The notes beneath the pieces were generated by a model, which saw nothing but the letters and a program-made list of their open reading frames with translations, had not been told where the DNA came from and did no database searches. A stretch of DNA of 64,000 nucleotides, taken from assembly GCF_025567345.1 (NCBI RefSeq), contig NZ_JAOQJS010000002.1, positions 248,001-312,000 on the forward strand, in the 5' to 3' direction. Both the position numbers and the translations under genes were made by a program. The stretch's first letter is position 1. Each line of letters starts with the position of its first letter. This document shows, in pieces, positions 59,051 through 64,000 of the stretch. Origin of the DNA: Coprococcus ammoniilyticus. GTDB taxonomy: Bacteria > Bacillota > Clostridia > Lachnospirales > Lachnospiraceae.

Positions 59051-59739
59051 CAGAATTCTTCACCTGCCATATAAAGCGGCTGTAACGAGCCGTCTTTGTC
59101 ATAATACGTTTCCAGTCGGTGAATATAGATTCGGAAGAAATCATAGGTCTCACCGCAAAGGTCATATAATGCCTTTACCACTAATTCCGGTTTCAGATTA
59201 TAGACACTTCCGGTCTGTAACAGCATGTAGATACTGTCACCTCTCCGTTCCAGCTTTAAAATACCTGGACGGATATTTTCTTCTTTTTCACTCTTTTTTG
59301 TTTTCTTTAATACAATGATCTCGTCCTGTTTATTCAACTCTTCAACGGAAGCAAGCAGTTTTTCACTGAGATCATTCTGCTCCCGGAATGTGATCTCATA
59401 ATCCGATGCAGCAACGATCGACATAGCATTCTTTGCATTCTCCGGGATCTGCACACATTTCGTAACATGTATCTCATCAACGGATACCGCATTTAAAGCT
59501 TCGATCATCTCAGCCGAAGTTGTCACAGAATTAAATTCTGCATCAAAATATTCACCATCCGATGTAATCCCAAGTGCAAGCGGTGCTGCAAATGAAATGA
59601 TCTGGTGTGGGGAATAACCTTTGGAATAACTGATATCCAGCTTTGCCCGGCGGATCTCCTTCTGGAAATAACGCATGACATCCAGATGACCGATAAATTT
59701 CAGATTTCCAAGCTTGGAGTATTTAATTCTTATTTTCAA
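59050..59739 (-). CDS. Radical-SAM-associated protein (TIGR03936/DUF2344 type)
   Basis: About 229 residues from TTG 59739, chosen because GGAGGAGGT lies 7 bases upstream and the family start KIRIKYSKLGNLKFIGHLD begins at that point; it overlaps the end of the preceding gene by 17 bases. RRAKLDISYSKGYSPHQIISF is the conserved block (shown in part: SKGYSPHQ). It normally pairs with the TIGR03960 radical-SAM protein, as here. The modification it helps make is unknown. Confidence 0.88.
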   Translation of the reverse strand: MKIRIKYSKLGNLKFIGHLDVMRYFQKEIRRAKLDISYSKGYSPHQIISFAAPLALGITSDGEYFDAEFNSVTTSAEMIEALNAVSVDEIHVTKCVQIPENAKNAMSIVAASDYEITFREQNDLSEKLLASVEELNKQDEIIVLKKTKKSEKEENIRPGILKLERRGDSIYMLLQTGSVYNLKPELVVKALYDLCGETYDFFRIYIHRLETYYDKDGSLQPLYMAGEEF

Positions 59740-61591
59740 AACAAACACCTCCTCCAAACTTCGCTGCGCCGCAGCCGGAACACTTCATCCGGCAGTTTGG
59801 TGTAACGACCTCTGCCTGTGCGCGCTCCCATTCCTTTTCCATAAACTTTCTTGTCACTCCGATATCTATGAAATCCCACGGAAGGATCTCATCCACACTT
59901 CTGTCACGATAGGTGTAGAAACCGATATCAATATGATTCTTTTCAAGCGCATTATCCCAGTTTGATTTGTCAAAATATTCCGTCCATGCATCAAAGATCT
60001 GTCCGGACTGATAGACATCATAGATTACCTGACAGAGTTTACGGTCACCTCTGGCAAGCAAACCTTCTAAGATCGTAATATCCGCTTCGTGGTATGCGAA
60101 TTTCAGGCTCTTGTGGTTCTTTGCTTCACGGAATTTATCTTTAACAAAATACGCACGCTTCTGGAATTCCTCCGGTGTTATCATCGGCGCCCACTGGAAT
60201 GGTGTAAATGGTTTTGGTACGAAATAAGAGGCGGAAGCCGATACCATGACACGGCCATCCCGCTTCTCCTTTGGTATATTTGCAAAATACAGCTCACTGA
60301 TCTCCTCTGATAGATCAGCAATACCTGTAATATCGTCATAAGTCTCTGTCGGAAGTCCCATCATAAAATACAGCTTGACCTTATTCCAGCCGCCAAGGAA
60401 CGCCTGTAACGAACCATTTAATATATTCTCTTTTGTCAGACCTTTATTTATAACATTTCTTAATCGTTGTGTTCCGGCTTCCGGTGCAAATGTCAGGGAA
60501 TTCTTCTTGATATCCTGAATCTTCTGCATAACATCAAGGGAAAATGCATCGATTCTGAGGGATGGCAGAGAGATATTGACATGGTTGTTGTCCATCTTCT
60601 CAATCAGACAGTCCGTAAGCTCAGGAAGCGACTGATAATCACTGGAACTTAACGAACTGAAGGTAATCTCCTCCTGACCGGTATTATCTAACATAGCCTC
60701 TGCATAATGTTTCAGTACGTTTACATCCTTTGGTCTGGTCGGACGATAGATCATCCCTGCCTGACAGAAACGGCATCCACGGATACATCCCCGCATGATC
60801 TCTAATACAACACGGTCCTGTGTGACCTTCATATAAGAGACAACCGGCTTCTCAGGATAGACAGCGGATGACATATCCGTAACTACCTGCTTAAGGATCG
60901 TCTTTGGGACCTCTTCGTATTTTGGTCCAAATGATGCGATCGTTCCATCCTCATGATAAGTGACATCATAAAGAGCCGGCACATAAAGCCCCGGAATCTG
61001 CGACACCTTGATCAGAAATTCTTCTCTTGTCATATCGGAATGTTTATAGATTTTATATAATTCGATCAGATCTCCGTATACCGTCTCGCCCTCTCCGATA
61101 TAGAAAATATCAAAGAAATCAGCGATCGGTTCCGGATTATAAGAACAGGGACCTCCTCCGATCACGATCGGATCACCCTTTTCCCGATCCTTCGACCAGA
61201 TCGGAATCTCTGCCAGATCAAGCACCTGTAAGATATTCGTATAACACATCTCATACTGAAGAGTGATTCCAAGAAAATCAAACTCTTTTAAAGGATCCTG
61301 AGACTCCAGTGCAAATAACGGAATGTGCTGTTCTTTCATAACTTTATGCAGATCCGGCCACGGAGAATAGACACGTTCACACCAGGTATCTTCTCTCCGG
61401 TTGAACATGTCATATAAAATCTGGATGCCGAGATGGGACATTCCGATCTCATACACATCCGGGAAACACATGCAAAATCTGACATCGACCTGCTCCTTGT
61501 CCTTCATGACACTGTTATATTCCCCTCCGATATATCTGGCAGGTTTTTCGATACTCATTAAAATCTCATCTGATAATGCAAGCTTTCTCAT
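59723..61591 (-). CDS. B12-binding-domain radical SAM protein (TIGR03960 type)
   Basis: 622 residues. An N-terminal B12-binding-like domain (VRFCMCFPDVYEIGMSHLG, ILYDMFN) is followed by a radical-SAM core with IMRGCIRGCRFCQAG (CxxxCxxC) near residue 260 and EAGTQRLRNVINKGL. The C-terminus has a further Cys cluster (CRMKCSGCG). It always accompanies the TIGR03936 protein and often RNase G, as here; the substrate is not known. It starts 21 bases after the PFL-family gene. Confidence 0.9.
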   Translation of the reverse strand: MRKLALSDEILMSIEKPARYIGGEYNSVMKDKEQVDVRFCMCFPDVYEIGMSHLGIQILYDMFNRREDTWCERVYSPWPDLHKVMKEQHIPLFALESQDPLKEFDFLGITLQYEMCYTNILQVLDLAEIPIWSKDREKGDPIVIGGGPCSYNPEPIADFFDIFYIGEGETVYGDLIELYKIYKHSDMTREEFLIKVSQIPGLYVPALYDVTYHEDGTIASFGPKYEEVPKTILKQVVTDMSSAVYPEKPVVSYMKVTQDRVVLEIMRGCIRGCRFCQAGMIYRPTRPKDVNVLKHYAEAMLDNTGQEEITFSSLSSSDYQSLPELTDCLIEKMDNNHVNISLPSLRIDAFSLDVMQKIQDIKKNSLTFAPEAGTQRLRNVINKGLTKENILNGSLQAFLGGWNKVKLYFMMGLPTETYDDITGIADLSEEISELYFANIPKEKRDGRVMVSASASYFVPKPFTPFQWAPMITPEEFQKRAYFVKDKFREAKNHKSLKFAYHEADITILEGLLARGDRKLCQVIYDVYQSGQIFDAWTEYFDKSNWDNALEKNHIDIGFYTYRDRSVDEILPWDFIDIGVTRKFMEKEWERAQAEVVTPNCRMKCSGCGAAKFGGGVCFENKN

Positions 61592-61612
61592 TTTGTTCTC
61601 CGTTATATATAA

Positions 61613-62977
61613 TTAGTTCTTGAAACTGTGGATAGGTGCAGGGATTCTGCCTCCACGGTTAATAAATTTTTCACATGAAAACTGGTTGACAGGCATAATT
61701 GGCGCATAGCCAAGCAGTCCGCCAAATTCAGCCTGATCGCCAACGCCCTTGCCGATAACAGGGATCAGACGTACAGCCGTTGTCTTCTGGTTGATCATAC
61801 CGAGTGCCATCTCATCTGCAATGATACCGGAAATGGTAGCTGCTGATGTATCACCGGGGATTGCGATCATATCAAGTCCAACTGAACATACGCAGGTCAT
61901 TGCCTCTAATTTCTCAAGGGAAAGTGCACCTGCTGATACAGCATCGATCATACGCTGATCTTCACTGACAGGGATAAATGCACCACTTAAACCACCAACA
62001 TAAGAAGAAGCCATAACGCCGCCCTTCTTTACCTGATCATTTAATAAGGCAAGTGCTGCCGTAGTTCCCGGAGCACCGGCATATTCCAGACCGATCTCCT
62101 CAAGGATCTCACCGACACTGTCTCCGATTGCAGGTGTAGGTGCAAGTGACAGATCCACGATACCAAACGGAACACCGAGACGTTCGGATGCTTCCTTTGC
62201 AACAAGCTGTCCAACTCTTGTAACCTTAAATGCTGTTTTCTTGATCGTCTCACACAGTACTTCAAAGTTCTCACCACGAACTTCCTCTAACGCACTCTTA
62301 ACAACACCCGGGCCGCTGACACCGACATTGATAACACAATCGCCCTCAGTAACGCCGTGAAATGCACCAGCCATAAACGGATTATCATCCGGTGCATTAC
62401 AGAATACTACGAACTTGCAGCATCCAAGGGAATCTTCCTCTTTTGTAAGCTCTGCTGTCTCTTTTACCATTTCACCGATCAGTTTTACAGCATCCATATC
62501 GATACCGGTCTTTGTAGAACCGACGTTTACAGAACTGCATACCTTACCGGTACATGCAAGTGCTTCCGGAATGGAACGGATCAGAAGTTCATCGGATGGA
62601 GTCATGCCCTTACATACAAGAGCGGAATAACCACCGATAAAGTTTACGCCTACGGCATCTGCAGCCTTATCCAATGTCTTTGCGATCGTTACATAATCAT
62701 CTGTTGACTTACAAACAGAGCTTCCGATCAATGCGATCGGTGTGATCGAGATTCTTTTATTTACGATCGGAATACCATATTTTCTTCCGATATCATTTCC
62801 GATAAATACAAGATCCTTTGCCTTGGTTGTGATCTTGGTGTAGATCTTCTCACAGGTTTCTCCTACATCCGCACCAACGCAGTCTAACAGGCTGATACCC
62901 ATTGTGATCGTTCTGACATCCAGATTCATCTTGCTGATCATGGCATTGGTTTCAATTACTTCATTTATACTAATCAT
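61613..62977 (-). CDS. PFL-family (DUF711/UPF0210) protein
   Basis: 454 residues, well conserved across bacteria and archaea but of unknown function. VRTITMGISLLDCVG, GINFIGGYSALVCKGMTPSD-like VNFIGGYSALVCKGM, VGVSGPGVVKSALEEVRG and SVGLDMIAIPGDTSAATI are the hallmark blocks. No signal peptide or membrane helix. It is partnered with the upstream ACT-domain gene, the usual pair, 36 bases away. Confidence 0.9.
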   Translation of the reverse strand: MISINEVIETNAMISKMNLDVRTITMGISLLDCVGADVGETCEKIYTKITTKAKDLVFIGNDIGRKYGIPIVNKRISITPIALIGSSVCKSTDDYVTIAKTLDKAADAVGVNFIGGYSALVCKGMTPSDELLIRSIPEALACTGKVCSSVNVGSTKTGIDMDAVKLIGEMVKETAELTKEEDSLGCCKFVVFCNAPDDNPFMAGAFHGVTEGDCVINVGVSGPGVVKSALEEVRGENFEVLCETIKKTAFKVTRVGQLVAKEASERLGVPFGIVDLSLAPTPAIGDSVGEILEEIGLEYAGAPGTTAALALLNDQVKKGGVMASSYVGGLSGAFIPVSEDQRMIDAVSAGALSLEKLEAMTCVCSVGLDMIAIPGDTSAATISGIIADEMALGMINQKTTAVRLIPVIGKGVGDQAEFGGLLGYAPIMPVNQFSCEKFINRGGRIPAPIHSFKN

Positions 62978-63013
62978 AGTGTGACCTCTTTTCGCCTATT
63001 TCTATTCTAAATC

Positions 63014-63286
63014 TTAGATTCTATGCATGGTTTCAAAGATTTTCTCATGCTGTACCTTAATCTGTACACCAATCTCATCGCCGATCTCTTTCAGTTCATT
63101 TGCGATAATTTCTGTTGACTTTGAAGATTCCTGTATATCAACGACCATCATCATATTGAAGTACCCGCCTACAATTGTCTGTGCAATATCAAGGATATTG
63201 ACACTGTTCTCTGCAAGGTATACACAGACCTTTGCTGTGATTCCGATGCTGTCTTTACCAACTACTGTAATAATTCTTTTTTTCAT
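63014..63286 (-). CDS. ACT-domain protein (UPF0237 type)
   Basis: 90 residues forming one ACT domain: ITVVGKDSIGITAKVCVYLAE, then NVNILDIAQTIVGGYFNM-type strand ILDIAQTIVGGYFNMMMVVD. ACT domains usually bind amino acids as a regulatory module; the fixed linkage to the PFL-family gene suggests it senses a ligand for that protein. AGGAGG precedes the ATG on the minus strand. Confidence 0.92.
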   Translation of the reverse strand: MKKRIITVVGKDSIGITAKVCVYLAENSVNILDIAQTIVGGYFNMMMVVDIQESSKSTEIIANELKEIGDEIGVQIKVQHEKIFETMHRI

Positions 63287-63334
63287 GATGTATGTATCCT
63301 CCTATATATCACCATTTATTTGGTTTTATAATAA

Positions 63335-63357
63335 ATTCTTTTGATATGCAAAAGAAT
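63335..63357 (-). terminator. Weak hairpin between the hydrolase and ACT genes
   Basis: ATTCTTTTG and CAAAAGAAT make a 9-bp stem with a 5-base loop; on the minus strand it is followed by TTATTAT rather than a clean T run. Confidence 0.4.
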
Positions 63358-63402
63358 CTTCTTCAAATAGTATTTTTATAACTGATGAACGGTTCATCAT
63401 CA

Positions 63403-64000
63403 TTAATTCCCGACTGTGAGCAAAGCACCGGGCCGGTCGCGTCTCGCTACCTCAAGACCGAATTCCCTGACATCCGATGCATATTCATTATCTGAAAGCT
63501 CAAGCTTTACCGTTTCATATGCAAGCTCTTCAAAATTATTTTCCTTACTCAGGTGTCCAAGCAGGATTGCTTTGATATGGCTGTTTAACAATGCTTTTAT
63601 TAACTGCCCGGAACGCTCGTTGGACAAATGTCCACGGTTTCCCAGAATACGTTGCTTCAGATAATATGGATATGGTCCCGCCTGAAGCATCCGTATATCA
63701 TGATTTGCTTCGATCACCATAATATCGGAATTCTTTAATTTATTTACAACATAGTCATCAAAATTCCCCATATCCGTTGCAATGGAAAACTTACTTTTTC
63801 CGTCACTGATACTGTAACATACCGGATCAGCGGCATCGTGCCAAATCGCTGATGCATCGATCGACAGATCGTTGATAAAGAATGGTTCATCCGGTTCGAT
63901 CTCATGGAACAAGCTGTCATCAATCGTTCCAACGGATGACATTTTCTTAATCTCAGAGATTGTTCCCCCTGTTGTATAGATCGGTATGCCATGCTTTCTC
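63403..64000 (-). CDS. MBL-fold hydrolase, YycJ/WalJ type, N-terminus outside window
   Basis: The frame stays open to the window end (reading KHGIPIYTTGGT before the first internal Met), so the 5' end is missing. The visible 199 residues are the C-terminal part of a metallo-beta-lactamase fold: ATDMGNFDDYV, VIEANHD and LLGHLSKENN are the family blocks. The N-terminal HxHxDH zinc motif should lie upstream. YycJ/WalJ proteins are usually near walRK; no such genes are in view. Confidence 0.82.
   Translation of the reverse strand, partial: RKHGIPIYTTGGTISEIKKMSSVGTIDDSLFHEIEPDEPFFINDLSIDASAIWHDAADPVCYSISDGKSKFSIATDMGNFDDYVVNKLKNSDIMVIEANHDIRMLQAGPYPYYLKQRILGNRGHLSNERSGQLIKALLNSHIKAILLGHLSKENNFEELAYETVKLELSDNEYASDVREFGLEVARRDRPGALLTVGN

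Noticed and set aside
1..64000. tRNA, rRNA, CRISPR, IS or prophage features
   Set aside because: No cloverleaf, direct-repeat array, transposase or phage structural gene was seen on reading either strand.

Overview
The window looks like core chromosome of a low-GC, spore-forming Gram-positive anaerobe, most likely a Lachnospiraceae (Roseburia / Coprococcus / Lachnospira type Clostridia). The grounds are RecU, YqfC/YqfD, a BofC-type C-terminal domain, DivIVA, SepF, an L27 precursor with its Prp protease, LexA beside a LysM protein, AGGAGG ribosome sites and TTGACA/TATAAT promoters. The genus is not certain. I see no prophage, insertion sequence, CRISPR array, tRNA or rRNA.

Layout. (1) 1-5.7 kb: end of a TPR protein, a small alarmone synthetase, an RsmF-like rRNA methyltransferase, an SDR enzyme, a small membrane protein, an RluA-type pseudouridine synthase and recU. 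(2) 5.7-13.7 kb: hisZ-hisG-hisD-hisB, a three-domain HisF-like/HisI/HisE fusion, and alaS, behind a strong promoter at 5710. (3) 13.8-19.4 kb: rpsU with promoter and terminator; a 205-bp multi-hairpin element; a 60-residue membrane protein; yqfC-yqfD-phoH-ybeY-yerB-like; a BofC-like protein. (4) 19.4-33.3 kb: two flavoproteins, proB, a DUF896 protein, 5-formyl-THF cyclo-ligase, miaB-mutS-mutL-miaA, a PLP lyase and radC. (5) 33.2-42 kb: cell shape and division site genes mreC-mreD-mrdA-minC-minD-minE-rodA, then mgsA and a DacA-like carboxypeptidase. (6) 42.1-47.6 kb: a divisome-linked cluster (P-loop protein, HlyD-like adaptor, ylmE-like, sepF, divIVA, lspA, rluD-like). (7) 47.8-52.1 kb: a cytidylate-kinase-like gene, a tyrosine recombinase, ttcA, and the divergent SOS pair yneA-like/lexA with four LexA boxes. 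(8) 52.1-64 kb, almost all minus strand: obg-yhbY-nadD-yqeK-rsfS-HD-GYP; rplU-prp-rpmA; two radical-SAM-linked genes plus rng; the DUF711/ACT pair; and the 5'-truncated WalJ-type hydrolase.

How the genes work together. Region 2 covers early and middle histidine synthesis but contains no hisH, hisA, hisC or clear hisF. Regions 5 and 6 make the elongasome, the Min system and SepF/DivIVA. Regions 3 and 8 join ribosome maturation (YbeY, Obg, RsfS, YhbY, Prp) to sporulation and nucleotide metabolism.

The least explained features are the 29-bp inverted-repeat element at 14108-14312, the degenerate HisF-like barrel fused to HisIE, the inverted repeat and possible SigE promoter before yqfC, the three-way-junction fold between lexA and the HD-GYP gene, and the P-loop and HlyD-like proteins in the division cluster. 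All calls are from reading the sequence; no database search was run.
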